Under the pieces are notes generated by a model, which had not been told where the DNA came from, searched no databases, and saw only the letters and a program-made list of their open reading frames with translations. Source: Nissolia schottii (lineage: Eukaryota; Streptophyta; Magnoliopsida; Fabales; Fabaceae). From it: a DNA stretch of 64,000 nt. Where the stretch lies: contig QANU01028969.1 of the NCBI GenBank assembly GCA_003254905.1, positions 248,001-312,000 on the forward strand, given 5' to 3'. This document shows positions 1 to 12,965 of this stretch, piece after piece (position 1 is the first letter of the stretch; every line of letters begins with the position of its first letter). The position numbers and the translations under genes were made by a program.

Positions 1-469
1 CCCGTGTGTGGGCCAGAAGTGGTCAAAGGTGACTAAAATAGAATAAGAGCTAGGATATTTATAATAACTATAATAAAATAATAATTAATAAATAAATAAA
101 GAATTAAGAGGGATTTGCTAAACTTCCATCAGTTCGAGCACATCGCGAGAGCGCTACCGGATTTCTGAAAATTTCTTGGAGCATACCGTTGCGACAAGGA
201 TTTTCTCCACTTTCAGCCTACCGACTTCAAATCCGCATAGGAAGTGGGTAACTCTAAAGCTCACTATCTATGTGGTTTAAGTTTTAACTGGGTATGTGTT
301 ATTCTCTGCATTGGACTGTAAAAATGTTAAGTAGTATTTTGGGGAAACGTAGGGTGAGAAGGGTTTTGGGAAATTTTGATGAATGAAATGCATAACTGTA
401 CTAATTGGAACCCTAGGAATAGTAAACGTCTGGAGAAAATGAGAACTGAAGTCTCGGGACCCTATTCCA

Positions 470-712
470 TCAGCTTTCAATCGATTGAATGGAGTTTTCA
501 ATCGGATGAAATCAAATTTTAAGCTTTCAATCGATTGAATTCTTATTCAATCGAATGAAGGAAAAACTCGGATTTCAATCGATTGAATCCCAAGTTCATT
601 CGAATGAAAGAACTCTGAAGGTTTCAATCAATTGAAACCCCATTTCAATCGAATGAAAGAAATCGTAGGGATTCATTCGAATGTAACCATAGACATTCGA
701 ATGAAACCTGAG
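470..712. repeat. Array of TTCAATCGATTGAA palindromes
   Basis: About ten near-copies of a 14-16 bp palindrome occur here, alternating between TTCAATCGATTGAA and the related TTCAATCGAATGAA / CATTCGAATGAA. Examples start near 476, 523, 570, 620, 642 and 693. Spacing is about 20-50 bp. It lies within the LTR-like segment. Confidence 0.75.
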
Positions 713-1464
713 GGACTTGAGATTTTAGTGGTTCCAAGGAGTCCAATGAGTTAGGGTATGTCTATTTCGGTACATGAAATCATGCATCAGGAGGAAGTGG
801 CCGTCATAAGAGTTAGGACGACCCTAGATCACTAGAGGTATCCACGTAAATTTAAAGGTGCATAATTGAACCCTAGGAAATAAAGCAGAGAACTAAGGCC
901 CCAATCACCAAGGATTCGGTCGGCCTTAGTCAGAGTCAATAGTTATATGACTAGGAAGATCCCATTCTCTTTGCACGTCTTACAGACACGCCCCTCACCA
1001 ATTCGGCAAGCTGGATTGGTCAGAGCAACGTAGGTAGAGAGACTTGATTCAGAAAGTAAAGAGAACGGGCCAAGGCCCGAGAGAAAAGAAAGAGAACATG
1101 ACAAGTCCTGTAAGAAAGAAAGGGGGACCCCATTAAAGAGAAGAGTACAGAGATAGATGACCACGCCTGATCGCGCCCAAGGGCCGCTCCCTCGCCATTC
1201 CTGTAGGGGGGATGGTTGCACCTATTGTATTCGATGATTTCCTCCTATGAGCCTTACATGGTTAGCTACCATTCCGATAAAGAGCGCTATCGGGTCGATA
1301 CAATAGTGACAAGAAAGAGGTTGTAACCTAGGCCACAATTACATGGGTGGAAGGACTAAAAAAAGAAGGACGCTAACCCGGGTAAGCCGGTATGCATAAG
1401 AGATTCCCAGATTCCCTCATGCACTATATGATCACATGTATGTTAAGAGAATGAATGTATGAGA

Positions 1465-1466
<2 letters not shown>

Positions 1467-1495
<29 letters not shown>

Positions 1496-1506
1496 TGTAT
1501 GTATGT
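1467..1506. repeat. (TATG)n microsatellite
   Basis: Roughly ten uninterrupted TATG units. Confidence 0.9.
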
Positions 1507-2257
1507 CTGCTTATGCATTGTGTATATATTCGTTCATGCATTATATATTGTCAAGGGAACGACCCAAGACGAATAGTATGTCCCTAGTAACAACGTATAG
1601 TTAATGAGCACGAAGCTGAGGTAATAACAAGAGTAGTAACCCTATCACCTAGTAATTTAGGTAAGCTGCCCAGAGCATAGGACCAAGAAAATAAATAGTA
1701 GGGGAATAGTTGCATGCACACTTAGAATAATCTCTGAGCGGCCTGGAGAATAACTGAGAAATGAAAAGCCACGATCGAAATGTTGCTCACTGAGAACCTA
1801 CCGTTCTCACCCCCACTCGCTTATGGCTCCAGGAACTGCGGACGAATCTTATTATGCTGATGTTGTGGAACCCGAGGAGGACCTGTGAAAGGATATGTAG
1901 CTGACTTGTAGTAGATGCAGTATATAAAATAAATGTACTATTTGAACCTTTGTATTGGGCATGTAATATAACTAGTATCTGATGTGTATATATGTACGTA
2001 AAGGACCCGCTATGTATGTAATGTATGTATGCACCGACTTGGACCTAACTTACTAATGGTACCGTTTGTTATATTACTCTGTTGCACTCACGGCTCCTAT
2101 GTTTCAAACCACATGTATGACAGTAAAAGAAAAAAAAATGGGTCCTTATTTTCCAAACCAGTATTTTCAAAAAACCCCACAGAAGCTACCAGGAAATTAA
2201 CAATCTAGTGAGTATTACGTACGGCTCGAGCGTGCGGAATCAGCTAGGGGTGTTGCA

Positions 2258-3019
2258 AATGTATCCCTATTATTCAAAACTATATGCAATATATATTATT
2301 TCCTTGTTTAAGGATATTTACATATTCCTAGAAGTGAATATGTCAAAAATTCATTTTTCTGAAGTGAATGGGTATTATAAGTTACACTATCTAGAGTGTG
2401 TTATTTTCATATTTTACATTCCCAGAATGTACCTCTAAGAACAATTTTAAATATTTTATTAATTTTGAGTGTTTATGATATATACTCATATCCTCCTCAA
2501 GAAGACTATATAGAGGACTATATTGTTACCAATTTACTTGTATATTCAATATTTAATTTTCATGTCCTTTATCTTCATTAATTTATTGAATTTACTTTTA
2601 TTGTTATTCATTCTTTGCAATAAAATCAATAAATTATGGTATATCTCATAATTATTAATTGATTTATTCTTTTATAATTTTTTTTAGATAAAATTGTTAT
2701 TATTAATCTTTCCGTTATTGTTACGAAAATAAGTACATAATATATTCGATTAATACATTACTTTATAAAGTCATCTTAGATAAGATTTATCTTAAATTTG
2801 AATTTTTAATTCAAATATTCTAAATAAGAGTATTTGATTACTATTAATTTGTATTCAAATTTGTGTTTGAATTATAATTCAAAAATCAAATAGATAAGCA
2901 TCTTGTGAGAGATTATATACTTTGGTAATTAAATGTGACAATTTTCTTTCTTTTAATTATGTGATATGTTATTATAATTTTTATGATATGTATTATTATT
3001 AATATGTTTTTTGAAGAAA
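2258..3019. other. AT-rich spacer, nothing recognised
   Basis: Very AT-rich. Short open frames at 2208-2581 have no recognisable similarity and low-complexity composition. It may contain the decayed 5' part of the following copia element, but no 5' LTR could be matched to the 3' LTR at 6757-7006. Confidence 0.5.
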
Positions 3020-6000
3020 ATGGTCAAAATAGTAGTGCTTGTATATGTTTTGCAAATAATGCGACAATGAATATTATTTACAGCAAAACATATCTTACTC
3101 ATATAGTTATGAGATAGGAAATGATAATACAATCTTTAGTAATACCAAGGTTTGAAAGCTTCAGAAGAGTTAATTATGATGCACTACTATTATCAATTCA
3201 TAAAGATGAATGAAAGCTACTATTATTTTGTTTCTTGAAGAAACAAAATTTATAAAACACTACCAAGTCATATAGGCAATTGAAGGCTCTAAAAGAGCTA
3301 TTATTCTCTTTACAAGAGAAATACAAATCATTATGAATGATTAAACATTATTGGTAGTACACATTTAATTAAAAGTTACAGAAGAGCTGATATATTACTA
3401 TTTGGAAGAAAGTTTATTATAAATAATTTCGTATTATCTAAATTGTCTCAACAAAACTTGTTAAATATTTAATGATATCAAAATGAATATCTTGTTGAGA
3501 CTATAAATAAAGGAGAATGGTAAATATCTTCATGTAACAACTATTATATCTTTTTACTTTGGTTTGTACTATACAAATTAATATTTACGTAAAAGAAATT
3601 TACGTTACAGTAAACCAGAAGTTTACTCAACTAAAATTTTTTATCATTTGGCATGACCGGTTAGGCCATCTTGATTCAATTATGATGCAAAAAAAATTAT
3701 AGAGAATTCACATAGACATTCATTGAAGAGCCAGAAGATTCTTCAATTAAATGAATTCTCGTGTGTTGCATGTTCTCAAAGAAAAATAGTAAGACACAAT
3801 CACCAAATGAAATTATGAAAGAATGATTTTCATTTCTAGAATGTATTGAGGGTGAACTATGTGAGCCCATTCACCCATCATGTTGATCACTTGTAAATTT
3901 CGTATGATTTTAATATATGCATTAAAAAATGATCACATATGTGTTTATCATTAACTCGTAAAGTGAAGTTTACGAGATTCCTTGCTCAAATAATTTAAGA
4001 GTAGAGTATTCATAAAATAACATTAAGATGGTTTGTCTTGATATAATGGTGAGTTAATGTCTCAAGAGTTTAATAATTATTGTATGTCAAATGGAACAAT
4101 AGCTAAAGAGCATGACGCTCCTATTCATGCATGATCTAGTAGAATTATTTACTAAATGCCTCCAATTAATAGTTAGATCATTACTTATGAGAACAAAACT
4201 TCATATTTTAGCATATGTGGACATGTTATCTTGCATGCAGCAACACTTGTATGCATCATGCCAACAAAATTTTATAAACTTTCCCAATTTCAATTGGCTT
4301 TTGGTTAGGAGCCAAATATTTACCATCTTAAAATTTTTAAATGTGCAGTTATATTCAAAATTTTCAACCACAACACACAAAGATGAGACATTAAAGAATG
4401 TTGAGAATATATGATTTGTTATGAATCCCCTTTTATTATAAATTATCTCGAACCAATCAGAGATTTATTTATGGCAATATTCATTTTATTGTCATTTTGA
4501 TGAAATAATTTTTCCAACATTATGGGGAGAAAATAAGCAGCTGAAACAGAAAATTGCATGAATACATTGCCATTATCACATTTAGATCCTCATAAAAGGC
4601 AACGTGAAAAGATAATTCATTTGCAAAGTATTGCAAATCAACTGCCAACTTTATTTACTAACCCAAAGAGAGTTATGAAAATCTCATGTATAGCTACAAA
4701 TGCTCCAATTTGAGATGATGTCCCAGAAGGACAAACTTATTAGTGCAAATGAAAATAATTCACACCTGAAGCGTGATAGTACAATCGGTTCCAATAATGA
4801 AAATCCTTGAATAAGGAAAGGAGCAGTTAGTCAAGATGGTCATAATATGGAGGCAAATGCTCGAAATGGACTTAAAGACATAACTATTGATGAAGCCCTA
4901 GAAGTGGTTCAAATACTTGAAAAATGAAAAAAAAATAAAATGCTTGAAAAATGGAAAAAAAATAAAATGATCTCGATGAGTTATATCTTTATAAAAAATA
5001 TGGAACTGATCAAAATCATATTGTTGTCGACAATGTTGTTTGCACATAATGTTACTATTGAAATAAAATAAAGGGAAAGATGAGGATCTTGAATAAAAAA
5101 CTGTCAAATAATATAGACAGAAAAATGATTAATGACCAATGTGAAAAGATGCAATTTATGTTGAAATTAACTTCACTTGAAAAATATGAAGTGTTTGGGA
5201 TCTATAGTCAAGCAATTGAATGTGTGAAACCAGTGTAGTATAAATGAGTTTTTCGTGTAAAAATGAAATTAAAAAATATAAGATATAAAGTACGACTTGT
5301 AACACAAGGGTTTTCAGAAAATCTAGTATTGAGTATATGGAGATATATTCTCTGGTGGTGAATTTACTTTAATTTTAGCAGTTAATAAAAAAATTAGATA
5401 TATATCTATAAGATTATTAATATGGCTTACTAACTAGCAAAATAAAAATCCTTGAAGGATTTAAAATAGCTAAAGCATATAGAAATTCCCGAAAAAAATT
5501 TTCCATTAAGGTTTCAGCAATCCTTATATGAATTAAAATAATCATGACGCCTAAATCAATTCTTATTGAGATATGGATATAAAATTGATCTCATTTATCC
5601 ATGTATTTTCATAAAAGGGTTTGGATCTAAATTGTTATAATCACAGTATAAGTTGTTGATTTAAGCATCATTGGATCTCCAGAAGAGATTCCAAAATATA
5701 TAAAATATTTAAGGAAATATATTGACAAGACACTATTTTATCTTGATTTACACATATAGCATTTGACAAATAAAATAATTTTTTTATCAATCAATTTCTA
5801 TTGAGAAGACTTTGAAATGAGTTTATATGGATTGAGCACATCCATTGAGTACCCCAATGACTGTAAGATTATTAGATAAAGATTCATTAAGACCTCATGA
5901 AAATTACGAGAAATTTCTTGGTCTTAAAGTACTACATCTAAGTGTTATTTGATCCATGTAATAATGCATCACTAGATGTAACTTCCACCATTAGCATGTT

Positions 6001-7006
6001 AGCGAGATTTAGTTATTGTCTAACAAGAACACACTAGAATGATGTTCAATTTTTTGTTGTGATATTTTTTTAATATTTACTTTATTCATATGAACCAAAA
6101 TCACAATTTATTGGCTATGTAGTTGTAGAATTTTTTTTTTCTTTATATTTTGGCAGAATTCAGAGCTTGTTTATTTACATGAGGAAGGACAACTATATTA
6201 GAGATATCAACAAAGTAGACTTTAGCTGCTACCTTTTCAAATCATGTAGAAATTATTGTAATACATGAAGTGAGCCGTGAATGTTTTTCGATAAGGGCAA
6301 TCAATCAACATATGCTCGAGTATCATGAAGAATGTTGAAGCAAATTGATTATTGGTGCCACCATGGCCACAAGTTTCAGATATCTATTAGATTTTTTCAC
6401 TCCTCCTTCCTTGATGGCCAAAAGCTAAAGGAGATAAAGGTTATGTGGTCGTTGCCTATATGGAGGTTGTGTGACCATTGTTATAGACAATATTGCGTGT
6501 ATGAGTTTACTACAATGACAGTTCCTACTTTATCTTATTAGATGGATGTCCATAATTATCCTAAGAAGGGAAGAAATGTTGTACTCTTTTTTTTCTTAAC
6601 CAAGGTTTTTACCATTAGTTTTTTTACAAGGTTTTTAACGAGACAACTCGCACTATGAGAATGTTGTACTCTTTTTCCTTTACTAAGATTTTATCCCAAT
6701 GGTTTTTCTTCATAAGTTTTTAACGAGGCATATCCTTGATGGACATCCAAGGGGAGTGTTATAAAATATTATTGGAAGGTGGATGTCCTTATCCTAATTT
6801 GGTTGATATCCAACTTGATAGATATATCTTTAAATGGCAGAGATTTGATGTAGTGTTGTATATCTCATCCTCCACCTATAAATAGTTATTTGGGTACTCA
6901 TTGTACAAGACATATGTGTAAATAAAAATAATGTCACTCTCTCAATTCTTTCTCTCTATCTCCTTCATTACCCTTTCTACCACTCTTTTTCATTAGTTTC
7001 ATAACA
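3020..7006 (+). mobile_element. Decayed Ty1/copia retrotransposon, 5'-truncated
   Basis: Reading across frames gives the copia polyprotein order on the plus strand. The protease-like area is near 3040-3130. The GAG-pre-integrase motif (WHDRLGHLDSIMMQKIIENS) is near 3640-3710, followed by a cysteine pair resembling CVACSQRK. An integrase-core end (RSLLMRTKLHILAYVDML) is at 4160-4225. Reverse transcriptase remnants run about 5160-5650, and RNase H remnants (TKQTLAATFSNHVEIIVIHE) are near 6210-6270. There are many stops and frameshifts, so it cannot be functional. A polypurine tract AAGGGGAG at 6749-6756 precedes the 3' LTR. No 5' LTR was found. Confidence 0.85.
6757..7006 (+). repeat. 3' LTR of the copia element
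   Basis: Begins TGTTATAAAAT directly after the polypurine tract and ends TTTCATAACA, so the terminal 6 bp are inverted (TGTTAT/ATAACA). It contains a TATA-like 'ctataaatag' near 6880, followed by a pyrimidine-rich stretch. Length is 250 bp. Confidence 0.8.
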
Positions 7007-8329
7007 CATTTTACTTTGCTTGTATTTTTCTATGTATTGTTACTAAATAAGGTTAGGTGGATTCAACATTGATCATTTTACGAAGATCATAACATGTCTC
7101 TACCTCTAATTTCTTTGAGCACTTATAACAATATTCACATATCATTCACCAAAATAACCCTTACATTGAGAGCATAAATCAAACCCATTTCCTTTTAATT
7201 TGAGAAGATTGAGTTTATTTTTTACTAACTCTTTTAATAATATATAATTTCAAGAGCAGGAATGATATCCATGTCTTTTTAAAACATGAGTTCGCTTCTC
7301 ACCGTTGCATAATAATCTTTAATTTTCAAAGAATTATATACCAACTGCTACATAGATAACCATCCAGAGAGAGAGAGAGAGAGACAGAGAGAAATAAATT
7401 AGCGATTGGGTTTTCGGGGGGAACCGGAGAGGGTCAAAATAGGGCTGTTTGAAACTGAGAATATTAATGATTCTTCATTGGTTCGTGCTGATCGGTGATG
7501 ATGTCATCACTTAATAATATCTAGGGTTTTATAACTTTCATCGGCTACTTGCTTATATAATATACTACGGATTTGAAATTTCGTTTTAAAATATGATCTT
7601 TGTCTATTTTCTCCAGCTCACTGATGTCAGAAGGGAAAGGGAGGATGAGCTGATCAAGGTTTTGTAAGGTTTTGAAATTCTAAATAACTAATATTCAAAA
7701 TATCCGTTTAAATTCATAAACTGCATATTTTCACAAAAAAATTATTAACACTCATATAATATGCCTTGTATTTTTAATAAATGCATTTTTTTGGTTTTAC
7801 TTTCGAAGTAAAATTAATCTCTACAATTAGATAACCATAAATTTATTAAAAGATTATATATTCATTGTGGACCAACTCCTTCGATAATTATAAATATATT
7901 TCGGATGAGTCAACACAGGCCACTAAACGATTTGAGTATTTTGGAAGAAACTTTGACAATTTTTCATTTCATTTAATTAAGAAGAAAGCTGATGTGAGAA
8001 TACTCCATTCAAATAGTTTTTACTTATGGGCGTTAGCCGCTTAACTTTCTTGTTCTACTATTCTCCGTTTCCTTTTCATACGCATAGAAATTCATTTATA
8101 TATATACACACACACACACACACCAAATTGCCCCGAAAGTTGGAAGAGTTGAACAATATTTGATCAAAGTAGAAATATTCTGTCGGGTTCCTAAACTTTT
8201 ACTCGCAGTGTCATATTTGATTTATGGTATAAATAATGTGTCAAAGTAGTCCCTAATGTTTTTTGTAGTTGCTCTCGTTAGTCCCTCCATCCATGAGCAC
8301 AATGGACGGAGGAGGGACTAACAAAGGGT
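7007..8329. other. Intergenic, AT-rich, with microsatellites
   Basis: Holds a (GA)n tract at about 7371-7392 and a (CA)n tract at about 8107-8122. The block 7365-7660 has a (GA)n leader look. A possible short exon at 7617-7660 (reading LTDVRREREDELIK) lies between 'ctccag' and 'gttttg', and could be a gene fragment. This is too short to name. The 'tagtccctccatcc' region at 8270-8310 resembles common dispersed repeats. Confidence 0.4.
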
Positions 8330-8970
8330 TAAGCTAGGGGAGCAAGAGCCTTCAAGCACTGGAAAGATTGAGTGGCCCTAGCAAGAGCCTTCAAGCACTG
8401 GGAAGATCGTAAGGTCCAACAAGGCGAACTGGGGGAGGTGTCATTGTGAGGGAGGGCTTTCTTAGGAAGCTCTTCCTTCAGAGCCTCTTCCATGGCCTTG
8501 CTTGTTTCCATGACCTTGTCCTTGAAATGTTTTTGGGGAGCCACAAATTTTGTAGGGGACTACAAAACTACCAGCTTTATCATTTAACTCAATCATCCGC
8601 TTTACGTGCATGTTAATACTTCTGTTTTCCTTGAAAAGCCTTGCTTTTGTAGGGTTCACTTCATGGAAATATACATTTACATCACTCGTTATCACCCACA
8701 ACACGGTATCTCCATTTTGCACCTTTGATACAGATATTCTCAATTCGCATTTCACCGTTGAGGTTGGATTGGTATTGTCAAATGTTGGTATTTTGGAAGT
8801 TTGACACCCTTCCCTTGTACATGACATTATTTGGTACTTAATCTGTTTATATTCAGTGAATTTGGTACTCCTTATCCTTCATGTAAATCCAATCTTCCTC
8901 GCATACTTGTTGTAGAATTCTTTAACTGTCTCCAATGTGTCAAAATGCATGCTAACCTTTGGTACCTCTT
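8330..8970 (-). pseudogene. FAR1/FHY3-type DNA-binding domain fragment
   Basis: On the minus strand, from 8962 downward, the translation has MHFDTLETVKEFYNKYARKIGF, then a stop, then RIRSTKFTEYKQIKYQIMSCTREGCQ, a long linker, and HVKRMIELNDKAGS. This is the layout of the FAR1 domain, the WRKY-GCM1-like zinc-binding domain shared by FAR1/FHY3/FRS proteins and related MULE transposases. The C-terminal part (8330-8545) is low complexity with a roughly 39-bp tandem duplication around 8340-8400. The in-frame stop and missing transposase and SWIM regions mark it as broken. It could be a host FRS gene relic or a MULE remnant. Confidence 0.65.
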
Positions 8971-9560
8971 CTTCCTCAATATCAACAGAACTTGTGATCT
9001 GTTGGATAATATTTGTGCATTCTATCAAATAATGTTTGTGCACGAACCCATATAATGTTTGTGCACTGCAATCATATATCAGAATCTACATAATACCTAA
9101 GTATAGGTTAAGTATTATGCATATCAGTAATGTCCGTGCATGAGTATGTATAAAGTTTGTATACACATGTTTATAATGTATGTGCATTAATAGTTATAAA
9201 ATTTGAGAATGAAACTAAATGTAAACTACAGGTCATAACTCTATGTTTGTAATGTGTCAAAATGCATGCCAACCTCTTCTTCCTTAATAGCAACAGAACC
9301 TGTGACCTGTTGGTTAATGTTTGTGCACTCCATCAAATAATGTTTGTGCAAGAACTCTAATACTGTATTTTGCTTATCAGTATACTTAACTATAAGTTAA
9401 GCACTATGCATATTAGTGATGTTTGTGCATGAGAATGTATAAATTTTGTGTACATGTGTTTATAATGTATGTGCATTTATAGTTATAAAGTTGAGAATGT
9501 AACAAACAAATGTGAACTACATTTCATAACTGTGTGTGTGAAGTTTTTGCACTGATTCAT
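8935..9560. repeat. Two tandem copies of a ~313-bp unit rich in TTTGTGCA
   Basis: The block starting 'aatgtgtcaaaatgcatg' near 8935 recurs near 9248 and continues in parallel for about 300 bp. Both include the start of the FAR1 reading (minus strand ...EEEV..MHFDTL) and many 'aatgtttgtgca' motifs. The unit boundary inside the FAR1 reading shows that the duplication included coding sequence. Confidence 0.75.
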
Positions 9561-9720
9561 ATAAAGTTTGTGCACCATAACGTATAAAGTTTGTGCATTA
9601 CTATTATGCACAAGAATTTCACAGATCAAACAATGAACATGGAGAAACAACAAAACTCTTCATGGAAAAACAACAAAAACGCAAAAAAGTTACATTGGTT
9701 TCTTCTTGCATTGCTTTCGA

Positions 9721-10059
9721 TCACCAATGAAGAGGATTAAGATTATCAATGATGGATTGTCGTAGTGCTTTTGATCCTAATGATGCTTTCTTCAAAAACG
9801 AGCTCACGTTTCTGGTGTTATGTTGGTTATGGCGGATTCTTAAGCTCATAATGCAAGTTTCGTTTGTGATATAGTTGAAAAAATTGCTTTGAGTGTGTTT
9901 GTTTGTGATATCGTTAAGAAAATGGAGTGGAAGTGCTTGATTTTCTAAATAAGAAATGTCTATTGTATTTCGTATAATTGTCATTAATTGCGTATAATTT
10001 GGTGATGTAAGTACAGGTGCATGGGTTTTGGGTGTACACAAAGCATTTCTGTTTTTCAA
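9721..10059 (-). CDS. Unidentified 112-residue open frame, doubtful gene
   Basis: An open frame of 112 residues with balanced composition, ending RQSIIDNLNPLHW. I do not recognise it. It lies just upstream, in minus-strand sense, of the FAR1-like fragment and its repeats, so it could be part of the same broken element. No conserved motif, signal peptide or membrane segment is visible. The rest of 9560-12640 is AT-rich with no supported gene. The piece at 11020-11540 looks like old repeat DNA ('agcaccgcccctaattctag'). Confidence 0.2.
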   Translation of the reverse strand: MKNRNALCTPKTHAPVLTSPNYTQLMTIIRNTIDISYLENQALPLHFLNDITNKHTQSNFFNYITNETCIMSLRIRHNQHNTRNVSSFLKKASLGSKALRQSIIDNLNPLHW

Positions 10060-12639
10060 TATGCATGATTACTTTATTTTAATTATATTTTGGAAAAATA
10101 AGTGAGAGATTAAGGTTTGTTAAAGCACTCAAGCTATTCGCCTTAGATTGTAGCATTTGTGTAACTTTTCTGATGGATTTTTTTTTCTTTTTTTAAAGAA
10201 GAAAAAAAAAAACCGCACTCAAGCTAGCTTGGTACATCTAAGAGAAAGAGAATGGATTTGGGCTAAAAAAATAAGATTGGCACGTGAGGCATAAAAGTGG
10301 TACATCAAACACTGTTTAAAGATTGATCTTTACAGTAATTTCAATCACCGATAAATATTTAATTTTGAGGAGCATAAACATTTTAATTATTAAAAAAAAA
10401 TTTCCTTTAGCACTTATATTTTTATAAGGATATTAATACATTTTTATATTTTAATGACTACAATTTACTTATATATTTAAAATTTAAGACAGTAAAACAC
10501 ATGGTTGATTCTCAGCTACGAATACTCATAGGGTACCGATACCCTTAAAAAAATTATATGAATTTCCTTTATAAAATATTATAATTACATTTTACTTAAT
10601 ATACAATTAAATACCCTTTAGTTTTAGTACAAGTAACGATCACTTATTGGTAATCAATAACTATATTTTAGGGGCGTTTATTTCAAATTTTAAAATTTCA
10701 TTATTAGAAACCAGATTTTTGAGGATGTGATTTTAAAAGATATCTCAATTATTTTAAAAAAATTTATGTTTTACTATGGGAATAGTTTCTTACTACTAGT
10801 ATAAAGCACCGACATGTGAATTAAAATAAATAAAACCCTAACATGGTTATGAACATGGGACTTGACATAACATGAGAACAGACTAACTTAAAAAATTTAT
10901 AGGTCATAAACACGGTGTGTATGTGTATATAAAATTTAAGAATTATAATAATATCTTAATATTTAATTGATATCAATCTATCAATTTTTAATGTTTTCTA
11001 AATCCCTTTTAAAATATGTAGAGAATTCTAGACAGAGTGACTCCTCCTATGGTTGAGGAGAGGTCATCACCACTCTTGAAATTTTAACTTTTCTTGTAAA
11101 AAATATGTTTTTTCTTACTTGACCCCCATAAATTTTTTTTATATCTAAATTGAAAAAGAAAATTGAGAAAGTTTTTGAGTTTAGTAGTCTAATATCATCA
11201 CCTCTCTTTTATTTTACTATCTTACTATTTTTAATAAAAATTTATCTAATAGAAAAGAAAATGAGAGTACTCTCAACTCATTTCTTTTTTAACATAAGTT
11301 TGAGTAGCATGAAAAAATTATGACTTATTTTATATATTTCTTTTGTTTAATTTCTAAAGGTCTTAACTTGAATTAAAATTAAAATTTAAATTTAATATTT
11401 TTAATTATTGAATTAAGCATGACATTTTATATTGTCTCATGACCTAAAAGTTACATATTTAAATTATGAAAATGCTCTTTTAGTATTAGTCCTCCCCTAA
11501 AAAAAATGCTCTAGCACCGCCCCTAATTCTAGATATATAATTTCATGTATTAATAATTACTAATTTTCTATGGGTACACCTATATTATTGTAAATTAGTT
11601 AGTACTTAAAATATTTATTGTTTGAACACAGCCTAAACACGACAACACGACTTAAAAACTTTCTGATATAACTTGGACACATTTGGTCAATCATAAATTT
11701 TTTATTTGCATATTTTTAAACCCAAGGAACATGTGTGTCAAACAAATATCTTTGTGTATCAGTATTAGCCATATATTAAACATGTGGACTTAACAATATC
11801 ATTTTCTTTCTTCTCATTTTCTATTTAACATCCAACTAAAGCCTAAAAGAGCATGAAGAATTTACTTAAAACCTTTGCAATTTATTTATTTTATTTTTTC
11901 AATTTTCGTAAGTGTTAATGGAGCCAATGAGGTCAATTAAGTAATTTAGTAACATTTAACAATTAGATTAAATTTTATGTATATTTTTTATAGTATGCTA
12001 CTTGCGAAAATTATACCAACACATAAGTCATGCATAGATAAACGGATCGACACGCATATGGTATGGTCAATGGAAATGACCTAGAAGAGTATTATAATGT
12101 TAGTCATCCAAATAAATCCATAATATTTAGTATTAATTAATTAATTAATTAATTGTGAAATGTAGCACCTATTTATTTAAATGACAACTTGTTAATTATA
12201 GTATCATACTTGTCATAAGTCAACAAACATAGAAAATGAGGAAGGAAAGAAAGTTGGCAAATGACAGATAGTATATACTATTGAAACTTCTGGCCATATA
12301 ATATACTTTGTGTATGCAAATATAATATATTAATAAATTGATTTAATGTACAAGTTATTATGCACTCTCTTGTTTAAATAGCAAAAGGACAATCTAGGGA
12401 TCAACTCCGTTGACGTCTAATAATTTCCTTTGTTTCTTAGATACTACAGCTAGCTCAAGAGAAAAGAGAGAGGTAATTAAATATTTCTTCCACGATTTTA
12501 TGTCCTCTTTACTTTTTCTCCCATGTACATCATATTTCCATCCACCATACATTCATTTTATATTAAATACGTTTGGGCTCACTACAAATACTTACTCACG
12601 CATGGATCCCCACTCCGTACTTAAATACGCGTGCACACG

Positions 12640-12965
12640 TGATTCACGTTTCTCAATTTTCATTCGCGTGCACAAACTTTATAAGCATATGTGCACAAAC
12701 TTTATGTAGTAAAATGCACAAACATTACTCGCTTATGTGCACAAACCATTACATGGGTCATACATTTCATAATTCATTAGACTCTTTGATGCACAACCTT
12801 TATAAGCTTCTGTGCACAAACTTTATGTAGTAGAGTGCACAAACATTACTCGCTTATGTTCACAAACCTTTACATAGACCATACATTCCAGAGTTCATTA
12901 GATTTTTTGATGCACAAACTTTATGTAGTAGAGTGCACAAACCTTACACACTTATGTTCACAAGT
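12640..12965. repeat. GTGCACAAAC array with ~100-120 bp higher-order period
   Basis: About ten copies of GTGCACAAAC or close variants, each followed by TTTATGTAG, ATTACTCG or similar. The larger block 'cacaaactttatgtag...gcacaaacattactcgc' repeats near 12692, 12813 and 12912. The motif is the reverse complement of the TTTGTGCAC motif at 8.9-9.6 kb, so the two arrays face each other across about 3 kb. Confidence 0.8.

Larger units (their letters stand above)
1..2257 (+). mobile_element. LTR-like segment, probably Ty3/gypsy, 5' side cut by the window
   Basis: No long reading frame is present. The stretch is long, non-coding and ends with GGGGTGTTGCA near 2257, like the TG...CA ends of plant gypsy LTRs. 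Near 1800-1830 it has the same kind of landmark (a 'gttctcaccccc' block followed by 'ggctccagg') that recurs in the related LTRs at 14.2 kb and 43.0 kb. The left end is outside the window, so target duplication cannot be tested. The family assignment is inference. Confidence 0.45.

Noticed and set aside
943-1221. 92-residue minus-strand open frame
   Set aside because: Lies in LTR-like sequence, has no recognisable domain and no splice or promoter context.
2208-3019. Possible 5' LTR of the copia element
   Set aside because: No sequence here matches the 3' LTR at 6757-7006, and no copy of the CATTT flank followed by TGTTAT was found.
12410-12830. Plus-strand open frames of 85-99 residues
   Set aside because: They translate the GTGCACAAAC array (repeated CTNFIS/MCTN words), so they are repeat artefacts.
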